Below are positions 42,620-52,100 of a DNA stretch of 64,000 nt, piece after piece. Numbering within the stretch: the stretch's first letter is position 1; each line of letters begins with the position of its first letter. A program made the translations under genes and the position numbers. The stretch is from IMG/VR virus record IMGVR_UViG_3300008952_000015, positions 1 through 64,000 of that record, one strand, 5' to 3'. The notes under the pieces were generated by a model that had not been told where the DNA came from, searched no databases, and worked only from the letters and a program-made list of their open reading frames with translations. The stretch comes from a virus.

Positions 42620-43785
42620 GCTTCTCCCATTATAATCTTAGCTTCCTTTAAAAGCTCTTCTCGATACTTCCCTTCTATCTCCTGAGACTCAAGAAACGCT
42701 TTAAGCATGGAGAAGTCATCTTTATGATCTAAAATAGTATTATCTCTAACTATCCTTTTGGACGTAGCCTCTATGATAATTTTAGACACATGAAATGCGC
42801 CTAACCTATAAAGCTCGGTTTGAATATATTGTTTATCTAAGGCTGGCAGGACCTTTTCGTCAACTGTTAGTTTCAGCCTTATTATCTTGCCCTCCATATC
42901 CTCTTCGTCAAGAGCCTTCTTTAAGCGATCCGCTACATTAGAAAAGTCAGAGCCAGACAGGTCTAGGGACTTATCCATAAGGCCTCGCACCTTTGATTTG
43001 CAGAACTTTATCTTCTTGTCGAAGATGCTGTAATCTATGAAGTACTTATCTACATTTGCATCACCAAAATTACTTCTCTCCATAGAACCGGAGTATATGC
43101 AAACAGGGGCTCTCTTCTGCAAGACGCGAAACTGATGAAGATGGCCCATTATCGCTATATCACACCCGTTAAACGATCCGGGGGCCGCCATGACCTCTGA
43201 GCCTCCATAGTCATTATAACTCCCTTCGAAAAAGAAATTATGTCCGACCGCCACAATCGGATTGTTATTATCTACTTTTGCGATAAGCTCTTCTATGTGG
43301 CTGTTGTAACCCGCCGTTCTTTCCCTTATATTTGATCCGGCATACATCCTTCTGTCTCTGTACGGGAAAAGCAACAGATTAACTTTTTCGTTCTTAGCAT
43401 TACAAACCTCTACTACTTCCGGCTCCAGAAGCATCCTTACGTTAGGATATTCAGATGCCGCCAATGAAGTGATGGAACTTGTAAACTCCTCCCCGCTCCG
43501 CTTATAATCGTGATTGCCCATGATTACAAACGTAGCTATATTTGCATTGGAAAGCCTTCTTAGTGCCTTATCCACTATCTTCATATGCTGAGGAGATGGC
43601 TCTCGATGCTCAAATAGATCTCCTGTTTGTACAAATATATCAGCTTTACTTTCAATCGTATAATCTATAATTGAATTTAAAGTAGATTCGTAATCATCAA
43701 TACGAGTATTCCCTCCATGACCGTTAGGTCTTCCAAGGCCAAATACCGCACCTATATGTGTGTCTCCACATATGACTGCTCTCAT
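42616..43785 (-). CDS. sbcD: SbcD/Mre11-like nuclease (T4 gp47 type)
   Basis: A 389-residue metallophosphoesterase that processes DNA ends with the SbcC partner. Motifs in order are ICGDTHIGA (residue 4 on), FVQTGDLFEHRE (near 52), FVIMGNHDYKRSG (near 92), VGHNFFFEG and AIMGHLHQFRV. These are the expected two-metal ligands. The C-terminal ~130 residues are the cap and partner-binding part. Its ATG overlaps the zinc-domain primase stop by 4 bases. Confidence 0.92.
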   Translation of the reverse strand: MRAVICGDTHIGAVFGLGRPNGHGGNTRIDDYESTLNSIIDYTIESKADIFVQTGDLFEHREPSPQHMKIVDKALRRLSNANIATFVIMGNHDYKRSGEEFTSSITSLAASEYPNVRMLLEPEVVEVCNAKNEKVNLLLFPYRDRRMYAGSNIRERTAGYNSHIEELIAKVDNNNPIVAVGHNFFFEGSYNDYGGSEVMAAPGSFNGCDIAIMGHLHQFRVLQKRAPVCIYSGSMERSNFGDANVDKYFIDYSIFDKKIKFCKSKVRGLMDKSLDLSGSDFSNVADRLKKALDEEDMEGKIIRLKLTVDEKVLPALDKQYIQTELYRLGAFHVSKIIIEATSKRIVRDNTILDHKDDFSMLKAFLESQEIEGKYREELLKEAKIIMGEA

Positions 43786-44315
43786 GAAAACCTCCTTTTT
43801 AACATTCCAAAGATCTTAGCCGATAATGCTTTCGATCTTTTTATATCATATCTATCAATTTTGATTATATACTCATCTGTCTTCTGCATAACTGCTTCTA
43901 TCCACCTTATGTCATCTGGATTTGCCTTCTGAGCATCTCTAAACATCTCGGATATATGCAGAAGTATAGTAAAGTTATTTTTTCTTCTTACCGTAGAAAC
44001 ATTTGATATCTTTTCTGGATCCACAAACTCAGACATCTCTGATAATGCTGTAGAAAAATCGCAACCAGTGCGTAAAATATAAAAGTCTATTACATTATTT
44101 GACGCACCACATCCAAAGCAGTAAAAATTATTATCTTCTCCGGCTATATAGAGCGATCCGGTTCGTTCCAAACCACTCTTATGTTCAGAAGAAGGACACT
44201 TGCACCTATGGGTAAAGTTTCCGCTGCACACCCGTTCCAAAGATATCGAAAACTTCTTCGCTAAATCCAGAATGGATACAGAATTTAAAATTTCTTCTTT
44301 AGAATATCTCTTCAT
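43782..44315 (-). CDS. DnaG CHC2 zinc-binding domain as a separate protein
   Basis: A 177-residue protein carrying only the primase zinc-ribbon domain. Probable ligands are Cys40, His45, Cys66 and Cys69, in KCPSSEHKSGLERTGSLYI and FYCFGCGASNNVIDF, the hallmark CHC2 layout YxCFGCGxxxxVIDF. The N-terminal NSVSILDLAKKFSISLERV also matches DnaG. Beyond residue ~95 it is helical and shows no TOPRIM motifs. The catalytic TOPRIM core is a separate gene at 19456-20211. The ATG overlaps nothing upstream, and its stop overlaps the SbcD start. Confidence 0.85.
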   Translation of the reverse strand: MKRYSKEEILNSVSILDLAKKFSISLERVCSGNFTHRCKCPSSEHKSGLERTGSLYIAGEDNNFYCFGCGASNNVIDFYILRTGCDFSTALSEMSEFVDPEKISNVSTVRRKNNFTILLHISEMFRDAQKANPDDIRWIEAVMQKTDEYIIKIDRYDIKRSKALSAKIFGMLKRRFS

Positions 44316-44387
44316 CTTCCCCTACTTCAGTGCTGCTCTTTGGCTGTTCTAAACTTTAATCACCGCCCCGTTACTGGCAATATTTAA

Positions 44388-45482
44388 TTAAAAAGAAAGC
44401 TTCTGCCAAAATGTTCGCCTAGGCTTCTCAAGAGGGTTGATTAACTCCAGTTCCGCCGAAACGTCACTTATATAGGGAGCCCTAAAGAGCGCTGGCTTCG
44501 ATATACTTCCATCAACATATAACCCTGTTCCTACGTCTGATATTTTTTCCGCGCCGTTTGAATCAAGAATAACCCTGCTATCTATAGCTGATGCAACCTT
44601 TAGAGCTATTCTTCCAGGGAAGTTTGCTTTAATTAAACCAGATATTACTCGGCAGGAAGGTCTTTGCGTTGCTAGAATTATAGAAATGCCAGCAGCCCTG
44701 CCTTTCTGGGCCACCAAGCACAATGGTTTCTGAATATCTTTGTCTTGTAAAACTAAGTCTGCCCACTCATCTACCACTATTACTACCGGCCTCATTCGCT
44801 TTTCCGGAGAAACTCTCTCATTATATTCTGACGCACTTCTAACCTTGGCTTTGGAAAGATATGTAAATCGAGTTTCCATCAGACCTCTTACATCCTCTAT
44901 CAGAAGATGAGCATCTTCCACGGTATGAACTAAAGACTTTACTGAATCTAAATCAGAATACATACTGAACTCTACTGTCTTAGGGTCAATCAGATACAAG
45001 CAAGCGTCACACTTCAGCAAAGAAAGTATAAAGCTGTGTAATAACACGCTTTTGCCAGAGCCAGTTGTTCCTCCTACCAATAAATTTGGTATTCGATTTA
45101 GATCTACAAATAAAGGTTCGCCATGATGATCGGACCCTAATGCGATGGGAGAGTAAGAAGAGGCATCAAATGACCGCGCAACACTCTGAAAGGTAGGCGA
45201 CTCTAGCTCTGCCTTTTGCACTTCGATCCTATAAACCCCGTCCCTTAAGACGGGATAGCCGACAGGGTGTGCGTGACTCTCTATTGCCATACCAAGGTCA
45301 ACAAGCATTCTATCTAGTTTTGACGACCTCACCCCTGGCGATAACTTTATGTCATATACATCAAAAAACTTTTTATTTTCAAGCTTAACGTATTCAGCTT
45401 TTACTCCGAATGAATTCAGGAGGGAAAAGAATCTTTCCTCTTTATTCGGAGTAAATATATCAATCGTTTGTGGTCCTATCAT
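44388..45482 (-). CDS. FtsK/SpoIIIE-like ATPase, soluble
   Basis: A 364-residue protein with the FtsK motor core. It has Walker A GTTGSGKSVLLH (about 138-149), LYLIDPKTVEFSMY (a motif after it), Walker B VVIVVDEWADL (about 235) and the downstream GISIILATQRPS. The FtsK-type LLVGG lead-in is present. It has no membrane segments and no C-terminal gamma winged helix, so it is a stripped-down translocase core. Cellular FtsK segregates chromosomes. In a phage it may move, condense or segregate phage DNA, or assist conjugation-like transfer. A tailed-phage terminase already exists here, so it is not the packaging motor by default. Confidence 0.88.
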   Translation of the reverse strand: MIGPQTIDIFTPNKEERFFSLLNSFGVKAEYVKLENKKFFDVYDIKLSPGVRSSKLDRMLVDLGMAIESHAHPVGYPVLRDGVYRIEVQKAELESPTFQSVARSFDASSYSPIALGSDHHGEPLFVDLNRIPNLLVGGTTGSGKSVLLHSFILSLLKCDACLYLIDPKTVEFSMYSDLDSVKSLVHTVEDAHLLIEDVRGLMETRFTYLSKAKVRSASEYNERVSPEKRMRPVVIVVDEWADLVLQDKDIQKPLCLVAQKGRAAGISIILATQRPSCRVISGLIKANFPGRIALKVASAIDSRVILDSNGAEKISDVGTGLYVDGSISKPALFRAPYISDVSAELELINPLEKPRRTFWQKLSF

Positions 45483-45666
45483 TTATGCTCCTTAGGTCTT
45501 CAAGGGACTCCTGCAGCCCCTTCCTGTATCCTACAAGAGCAGTATATACACCGTTCGCCTCTGGTGCAACAGAAAATTTTCTGCAATCATCCTCAATGGC
45601 CCTGATTCTTTTAGATGCGCTAGAAATCTTGCTTAAAAGCATCTGAGTGACATCTTCTTTAAGCAT
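45460..45666 (-). CDS. Small hypothetical helical protein, 68 aa
   Basis: A charged helical 68-residue protein (SSASKRIRAIEDDCRKF; GYRKGLQESLEDLRSI). It starts on the last base of the 117-residue gene's stop and overlaps the FtsK-like gene by 23 bases. Family unknown. Confidence 0.55.
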   Translation of the reverse strand: MLKEDVTQMLLSKISSASKRIRAIEDDCRKFSVAPEANGVYTALVGYRKGLQESLEDLRSINDRTTND

Positions 45667-46019
45667 TATCTCTTGCCTTGATTCTTCTTAAGTCTGCCTA
45701 TCTCTCTCTTAAGCTCACGAATCTCAACCTCCATCTTAATAGCCTCATCCTTAAGTTTTAATGTAGATCTCAAAGATAGAACTATCAGACCAAAAATACC
45801 CTCTCCTGGGTTTACCTCATCCAGCTGATCTGCTGCTACTAGCAATCTGTTTAAAATCGAAACCACATTATTGTGGTAAGCCGGAGACTGATTATCCGGA
45901 TGAATTTTATCTGAAAGAAGCTTCTTAAAATCGTTAAAAGCATTCTCAACAGATCCTTGGGCTTCTGTCTTCTTAGAATCCATATAACGATTATTCTTAG
46001 GAACCTTTACATCCGTCAT
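45666..46019 (-). CDS. Hypothetical coiled-coil protein, 117 aa
   Basis: A 117-residue helical protein whose C-terminal ~35 residues form a coiled coil (EAIKMEVEIRELKREIGRL). It overlaps its neighbours by 1 base and 23 bases. Function unknown, and no motif is seen. Confidence 0.6.
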   Translation of the reverse strand: MTDVKVPKNNRYMDSKKTEAQGSVENAFNDFKKLLSDKIHPDNQSPAYHNNVVSILNRLLVAADQLDEVNPGEGIFGLIVLSLRSTLKLKDEAIKMEVEIRELKREIGRLKKNQGKR

Positions 46020-46341
46020 AATAATCCTCCTTTAACATTATTATTATATATAAGCCACATCTTTTATGCATTTTTAAAAAACTCTGTATTTTATGAAGCA
46101 TATCATCATCTATGATACCAAATTGTCTGTATAAAAAATTAACTATATTTATGCATTTATTGTAATCGTAACAAGCAGAGTCAAATAACCCGCAGGCTTG
46201 GTCTAAAAAATTCTCAAGCTTTTCCCTGGATTCTGCTGGAGCCTTAGACAGGTCGACAATCGGATTTATGATTGAGCTGCAATATGCAAATCTTGCTGGA
46301 TCGGTTAGTCCATTGCACCCTAAGAGAATAAAGGCATCCAT
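45997..46341 (-). CDS. Hypothetical protein, 114 aa
   Basis: A helical protein with several cysteines (LLGCNGLTD; AYCSS; ACGLF; ACYDYNKCINI; HKRCGLYIII). AAAAGGAG precedes the ATG. It overlaps the next gene by 23 bases. It lies just after the fibre genes. Family unknown. Confidence 0.55.
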   Translation of the reverse strand: MDAFILLGCNGLTDPARFAYCSSIINPIVDLSKAPAESREKLENFLDQACGLFDSACYDYNKCINIVNFLYRQFGIIDDDMLHKIQSFLKMHKRCGLYIIIMLKEDYYDGCKGS

Positions 46342-46405
46342 TAGCTCTCCTTTTAATCAGTAGTTTGAGATATGACAACAGTTTCTTTAAAAAAGCTTAA
46401 GGGAG

Positions 46406-49400
46406 TCATCCCGATTCATCGCCGGCAACATTTGAGATTATGATATTAGGCACCGCAGTATTCTGGTTGCCCATTACAATCTGCGATCCGGTGCCTGATG
46501 TATTATAAAGCTCAGGTTCATATAAATTTCCAAGAATATCATTAGCGACAAACTGATACGTCTGACTAACATCAAAAATCAAACTCTCTGATGCATCATA
46601 GTATTTGAAAAATAAAGTATCACCCTCGCTGTTACTACGCAACTGCATCTCATAAATAATGCTCCCCGCATACGGTCCAAAAGGAGCTATGAGCTGTGTT
46701 GCAACCCCCCTTACCTTGCCATCCTCATCAAATGCTGCAAACAGATCTCCTTCTTCGGCAAAGCCAGAACCCTCGTTCATTGAAGGATTCACTACCCCCA
46801 CCGCTATAGTTGCCGTAAGTTCATAAGCGCCTGGATCATCTTCCCAATTAGGAGTGCTATCAGGCGGTGTGCCATTTATTGTGAGGGTGACAGTAGCCAT
46901 ACTGCTATCTGACTCTCCATCATTAACCACAAGCCCATACTCATGAACTCCTGCGCCAAGCGACTCTCCTGATCCGATGCCTAAAAGAGGAGTGCTCAAA
47001 GAGCCGGGATTTAACAGCGTAGGGGTTCCGCTATCCGCTGGCACGCTATAAAAAGAATACGACACTATCTGATCTCCATCGGGGTCGCTTCCAAGTCCAT
47101 TTAAATAATATACAATACTGTCTGGATCCCCCGACATGACGGGCTCTCCGCCAGGTGCTCCTGCGCTAATATACAAAGAAGCAGTAGGCGTCTGATTGGC
47201 TTCAATTACTGTAACTTCCCTTTTCCCCTCATCTGCAGAGCCTCCCTGGGGGTCTTCGACATTATATGTAACTATATAAACCCCTGGGGTAGAAGTGTCT
47301 ACGTTATTGGTCGTAACAATGCGTTCAGTTATATCGTTACCTTCTCCGTCATCGGCTGTTGCTCCTTCATCCATATACGAATCATGTTGTGAAACCGAGA
47401 CAGAAGAGGCCCCTGTTATAGTTATAATTGGCCTCTCATTTATAGCTAACTCAGAAAATGCAGTAAATAACTTGTCGAAGGTTCCGCTTCCTGTTTCAAT
47501 ATCGGGAACCACCGTATATTCCACCTGCTCACTCGTCTTCCAAACCTTAAGTACCATTAGGTTGCCCTCGACAGCCCCTGCTGATATTGGGCCGCTAAAA
47601 TCTGAAAAGTCGTAAGACATAATTCCTACCACCTCAAGTTGATTTCCGGTCCAGACGCCAGACCCAACTAAGACCTCTCCATACTCTGGATTTGTATCAG
47701 TTGGGTACAGAACACCATTCCGATCAAAAAGTCCGACTTCATCTCCGGGCTCTAATAACGTTATTGAGTCCAAAAGTATTGCTAGCGAAGATACTCCTGT
47801 GTCGGCTATACTTACTACAAAGTGACTCGGCTGAGGTCTGGCTACAGCAATTGTCTTCACAGCAACTGCTCCTGTATTTATCCCATCACTAGCTGTCAGC
47901 TTAACCGTATAGTCCCCCTCGGCATCTGGAGTCAAAAAAGCCTCAACAGTACCTGAGGTGCCCGTCATCTCCTGCGCACCGACCGGCGTAAGCTCTGCTA
48001 AAGAGCCAGCGGGCTGGTCCGTCATAAGCCACTCATAAGTAATTGTATCATCATAATCTTGGTCCCATACAAATGCTGTAAAATGAATCTGATCTGATAT
48101 CACAGGACTGTCCGGATAAGACTGTATGTCTGCAATATTTACAGCGACATTCGCAGGCACCACAGTGACCTCTCTAGTTACTTCATCTGCTGCCTGTCCA
48201 TGACTGTCCGTTACATTGTATCTGACAGTATAGGTGCCAGGAGTGGTCGTATCAACTGGATTTAGCGTATCAATACTAGGGGTCAAATCACCGTCCTCAG
48301 AGTCTATGGCTGTAGCTCCAGCGTCAACGTAACTCACATCAGCACCTGCTATAATATCCGGAACATCTAAGGGGGGATTAGGCGTTATTACAGGCTTGTT
48401 ATTTGCCAAGCATCTAACGGTTCTAGAGGCAGTTGTTACGTTTCCAAAGCTGTCCGTAACGCTATATATAACTTGACTCTCACCTTCGGTCGATGTGTTA
48501 ACTGGCAGCCCCTCTATCATAATTTGATCAGAGGTGTATACCCCATCAACATCATCAACAGCATAAGCGCCCTTATCGTAATAAGGTGACTCGCCAGGTC
48601 CATGAAGAGCATCCTCTGCCGCTCCATATGTATCTCCCACCGTAATCTCAACTATTTGATCTCCGTATACAGTTATTATAGCAGGATCGTCAGGAATCAC
48701 ATCAACTATTCTAATTCCAATTTCTGAGTTTCCAACAGAGTCTGTTGCCGTATATATAACCTCGTTGCCTAAGCTTGAAGTTGATGTATCAATAGGCAAT
48801 CCGCTAATCATAATGTCAACGGAGCCGCCCTCTGGGTCAACAGCATAAGCGCCCATATCATAATCAGGGAGACCATTAAGGGCATCCTCCGCCTCTCCGT
48901 ACTCACCATAGCTAGGAGTTTGCCTAATAATCTTTGGATTATCACCCAAGACAACCACCTCTGGAGGCTGATTAGGCATACAGTATGTAGTATTTATTGC
49001 AGCAACACTATCTAGTTGACCATCATTTACTACCAAGCTTATCTCGTAAGTACCCTCTGCATCTGGAATAAAAACTCCTGTTGATGAGGAAAGATCATCT
49101 AAGCTTATGTAGGATCCTTGTGGCTGACTAACAAAACTCCATACATATTCTATGCTATCTCCATCTGGATCTGAAGAGCCGGTAGCATCAAGGGATACCT
49201 CGGTCCCAACAACTGTGTATGGATCAACAGTAAAAGATGCTATCGGGGCACTATTTGTATTTTCTATATAACAACTAAAATCTGCAGGAACGCTATATGC
49301 GTTATTAGCTCTAACTACTAATGAGACATCTAGATCTATATTTAGCATCTTTGCAAATATCCGATCGCTGGTATCTATTGTAAAGACCGGCTTGCTCATT

Positions 49401-52099
49401 ACTCCAAGCTCTTCTCCATTTATAAATAAAGTCCACATATATTCGTCTATGACATCACCATCGTGATCATAAGAGCCTCTTCCATCAAATGTAAGGACGG
49501 CTCCCATCTCAACAATCTCGCCATTATAAACGGGCGTATCTCCATTAAATACTTTAATATCGGCAATTGGAGGCATATCCATATTATCACAGGGACAATA
49601 ATTAGACATTATAAACCAATGATTGACTCTCGTCTTCATCTTATCGTTCTTATCCGTTATGCAGCAAACTTGAACTGTATTCTTTGGTGGCAAGATATAG
49701 CCTCGAAACAACGGCTCACCATCCAATGTATCCATGCTGTTATCGCTAACTATAGGAATCGGAACATAAAGCTGCCGATTATGAGTCACTTCCGGCAACG
49801 GCCTATATTGCGCATCTATATGCCCGCCTCCTGTCGTATAACTAGTATTAGTTGTAGCATAAAGGGCTCCATTCGTATCGAGTGAATCAGCTGATGCGTT
49901 AAGTCCAAACGAGTCAACTGATGCGCTCACATTAGAAATATAGGTGTTGGTCGAAGCATAAAACATTCTATTTGAGCCAAGAGAATCTACTGATACATTT
50001 ACTGAGTCGAGAGTCGCAACCTTATATATCCCCTCCGAATCAAACGCGTCAGTTGCATCACTAAACACCCTGATATCGCCGGTTGTTCGAAAGAATGTAT
50101 CTTTAATATTAAGCGAATCAACCGATGCTTCCATAAGTTCAAAAGTATACTCATCTTCGCTATAGACCGCCATAGCAGGCGTCACATGATGGTAGGCATT
50201 CGTGCTATAACTCGCAGCCGTACTACGGGTCTTTATGCCTGCATTTGAAACCTTGCCCAAATAAATAGACATATTTTTTATCCAAAAATTATCTCCAGTT
50301 TCAAACTCACCGAGCTGCGGATTCCCTTCCGGCGTATCTAATGTTGCGTTGGTCGTTGCTCCATCTGATGTTGCGTTGGTCGTTGCTCCATCTGACGTAT
50401 AATAAGGGCCTGGATCAGGAGGAACGGGAGGTGTCGGTTCCTCTCCTAAGGTCGGATCACGCCAGTCAGGTAATGGGGGGAAGTGAGGAATCACTACTCT
50501 GCTGCGACCATCCCAAACTCCTGCAACAATTATCATCGCCCCTATGTCTTCTGTATCAAGAACAATATCTCCACCATCTTGGGGCCAGGTTTTTATCCTT
50601 GGCTCCACAGGGTGCTTTCTTGGAGGCTCATGAAATAAATCTCCAGTCTTTTCGTCCCAAACAACATTTGCTCCAGTACCGCGAGGCAAATCATTTATTC
50701 TTACCGGCGGAACTCCCGAAGTATCCTTTACATGTAACTTTCTCTTGGGCTCTCCGGCATTACTTGAAACTCCGATACCAAGATTTAATTTAGAATCTAT
50801 TCTTATTGAGTCATCACCAGAAAACTGCCCGCCCTTATTATATTGAATAGACCCAGGAGGTTGGGAGGGCTCGCCTCCCTTTCCAAGCTTTACTATCTTT
50901 CCATCTTTATCCTTATAGTATAGCTTATTTTCCTCTAAGGCAGCACCATTCTCATCTACACTTCCTGCTATGGCTACAAATATAGCTCCCTTGCCTGGGC
51001 CAGTAGGCACCCCTGGCTGATGCTGGTCGGCATCGCCATTGGGGTTAACCTCTGAAAAAATAATTCCGATAGGATCTATACAGCCCGTTACGTCAATGTC
51101 TCCATCAAAAAAGGCAACCATATCATTAACCGGACATCCACTTGGCGATGCAAGTTGTGGCTCTCCATATAGCTTTACTTTGCCTCCACAGAAGCTACTG
51201 TCTCCTCCTACAACCTCGAACCTGTTAGTTGGAGTCTCTGTTCCTATACCAACGTTACCATCACTTTTTATAATAACTCTTGTGTGAGTGCTCCAGTTTA
51301 TACCACCGGGTCCAGAAGGCCTTGTTACGAGTCTCAACTCAGATGATACATCACCATCCGAAGGAATCCCGTCTACTCTAAACTGAATGCCCCCAGCTTT
51401 CCCATAACTATCTCCATCCCAGCCTCTCGCAACTATTGTCCCTAAATAGTCACCGTCCTGTACGGTGTCTCCTGATCTTGACTTATCAAAGTATGCGTCT
51501 GGGCCGTAAATCGATTCATCAGACTCTCTTAGTATCAGAGTATCAGTGTTATCATAAGAGCCGATGGCCAGCTTTGCGTCTGGAGAAGAAACCCCTATGC
51601 CTACTCTATGCTGATTGTAATCAAAGACAAAAGTTGGGCTCCCTCCGAGATGCCCTCCCTCGTTGTATTGAACATGGGTATCATCCCCACCAATCATCGT
51701 TGAGAGGTCTAAGTAATAACACTTCTCTCCTGTATCAGGATCAACGTCATACACGGGAATAGCAAACCCCTCCCCATGGGGTCCATATTGATCTTCAGGG
51801 TAACATTGTATATTATCTTTATTTACAGCCGGTGTAGTTCCACCGGTTCCGCCTAAATTAGCATGAGAAAGCGTTCCTCTAACATGCGCACCTTGTGTTA
51901 AAAGTACCTTAGACGCATGACCGTCTGCATGATCACCATCATGAATGTGGCCTGCCACAAGTGGGTGGTATTGATCTTCCGCATAAAGAGATAAGTTATG
52001 GGCATACTCTCCCCCATAGAGAGCATTCATAACATCAGCTGTAACAACAGTTACGGCCGATGTATATCTGGTAAGCTTTTTGTTGCTATCAGTTGCCAT
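46406..52099 (-). CDS. Giant fibre/adhesin A with PKD and Ig-like domains, 1897 aa
   Basis: Residues about 1-130 are a module shared with the next upstream gene (VTVVTAD, GHIHDGDHADGHA, then YYLDL). A beta-rich fibre body then carries VGIG.. segments (VGIGVSSPDAKLAIG, VGIGTETPTNRFEV). From about 840 onward come PKD-type domains (SAPIASFTVDP, GSSDPDGDSIEYVWSF), bacterial Ig-like DUF5011-type domains (TPGTYTVRYNVTDSHGQ) and two modules with GDEVGLFD and GDLFAAFDEDGKVRGVA. The last two types resemble surface-protein domains found in Bacteroidota-like genomes, from memory. It probably binds host surface receptors. The ATG lies one base after the stop of fibre B. Confidence 0.8.
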   Translation of the reverse strand: MATDSNKKLTRYTSAVTVVTADVMNALYGGEYAHNLSLYAEDQYHPLVAGHIHDGDHADGHASKVLLTQGAHVRGTLSHANLGGTGGTTPAVNKDNIQCYPEDQYGPHGEGFAIPVYDVDPDTGEKCYYLDLSTMIGGDDTHVQYNEGGHLGGSPTFVFDYNQHRVGIGVSSPDAKLAIGSYDNTDTLILRESDESIYGPDAYFDKSRSGDTVQDGDYLGTIVARGWDGDSYGKAGGIQFRVDGIPSDGDVSSELRLVTRPSGPGGINWSTHTRVIIKSDGNVGIGTETPTNRFEVVGGDSSFCGGKVKLYGEPQLASPSGCPVNDMVAFFDGDIDVTGCIDPIGIIFSEVNPNGDADQHQPGVPTGPGKGAIFVAIAGSVDENGAALEENKLYYKDKDGKIVKLGKGGEPSQPPGSIQYNKGGQFSGDDSIRIDSKLNLGIGVSSNAGEPKRKLHVKDTSGVPPVRINDLPRGTGANVVWDEKTGDLFHEPPRKHPVEPRIKTWPQDGGDIVLDTEDIGAMIIVAGVWDGRSRVVIPHFPPLPDWRDPTLGEEPTPPVPPDPGPYYTSDGATTNATSDGATTNATLDTPEGNPQLGEFETGDNFWIKNMSIYLGKVSNAGIKTRSTAASYSTNAYHHVTPAMAVYSEDEYTFELMEASVDSLNIKDTFFRTTGDIRVFSDATDAFDSEGIYKVATLDSVNVSVDSLGSNRMFYASTNTYISNVSASVDSFGLNASADSLDTNGALYATTNTSYTTGGGHIDAQYRPLPEVTHNRQLYVPIPIVSDNSMDTLDGEPLFRGYILPPKNTVQVCCITDKNDKMKTRVNHWFIMSNYCPCDNMDMPPIADIKVFNGDTPVYNGEIVEMGAVLTFDGRGSYDHDGDVIDEYMWTLFINGEELGVMSKPVFTIDTSDRIFAKMLNIDLDVSLVVRANNAYSVPADFSCYIENTNSAPIASFTVDPYTVVGTEVSLDATGSSDPDGDSIEYVWSFVSQPQGSYISLDDLSSSTGVFIPDAEGTYEISLVVNDGQLDSVAAINTTYCMPNQPPEVVVLGDNPKIIRQTPSYGEYGEAEDALNGLPDYDMGAYAVDPEGGSVDIMISGLPIDTSTSSLGNEVIYTATDSVGNSEIGIRIVDVIPDDPAIITVYGDQIVEITVGDTYGAAEDALHGPGESPYYDKGAYAVDDVDGVYTSDQIMIEGLPVNTSTEGESQVIYSVTDSFGNVTTASRTVRCLANNKPVITPNPPLDVPDIIAGADVSYVDAGATAIDSEDGDLTPSIDTLNPVDTTTPGTYTVRYNVTDSHGQAADEVTREVTVVPANVAVNIADIQSYPDSPVISDQIHFTAFVWDQDYDDTITYEWLMTDQPAGSLAELTPVGAQEMTGTSGTVEAFLTPDAEGDYTVKLTASDGINTGAVAVKTIAVARPQPSHFVVSIADTGVSSLAILLDSITLLEPGDEVGLFDRNGVLYPTDTNPEYGEVLVGSGVWTGNQLEVVGIMSYDFSDFSGPISAGAVEGNLMVLKVWKTSEQVEYTVVPDIETGSGTFDKLFTAFSELAINERPIITITGASSVSVSQHDSYMDEGATADDGEGNDITERIVTTNNVDTSTPGVYIVTYNVEDPQGGSADEGKREVTVIEANQTPTASLYISAGAPGGEPVMSGDPDSIVYYLNGLGSDPDGDQIVSYSFYSVPADSGTPTLLNPGSLSTPLLGIGSGESLGAGVHEYGLVVNDGESDSSMATVTLTINGTPPDSTPNWEDDPGAYELTATIAVGVVNPSMNEGSGFAEEGDLFAAFDEDGKVRGVATQLIAPFGPYAGSIIYEMQLRSNSEGDTLFFKYYDASESLIFDVSQTYQFVANDILGNLYEPELYNTSGTGSQIVMGNQNTAVPNIIISNVAGDESG
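50341..50394. repeat. Perfect 27-bp tandem duplication
   Basis: Two identical 27-base units (50341-50367 and 50368-50394) lie inside fibre A and encode a repeated SDGATTNAT segment near residue 570. Recent slippage or tandem duplication is likely, and copy number could vary between isolates. Confidence 0.9.
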
Positions 52100-52100
52100 C

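Noticed and set aside
46385-46410. Possible terminator after fibre A
   Set aside because: The stem is only 4-5 bp (GGGA/TCCC) with a mixed U-run; too weak to call.
49463-50793. Long plus-strand frames inside the fibre A gene (for example 49463-49885 and 50341-50793)
   Set aside because: They lie opposite well-supported fibre coding sequence, have biased composition and no ribosome binding sites; antisense shadows of the fibre gene.
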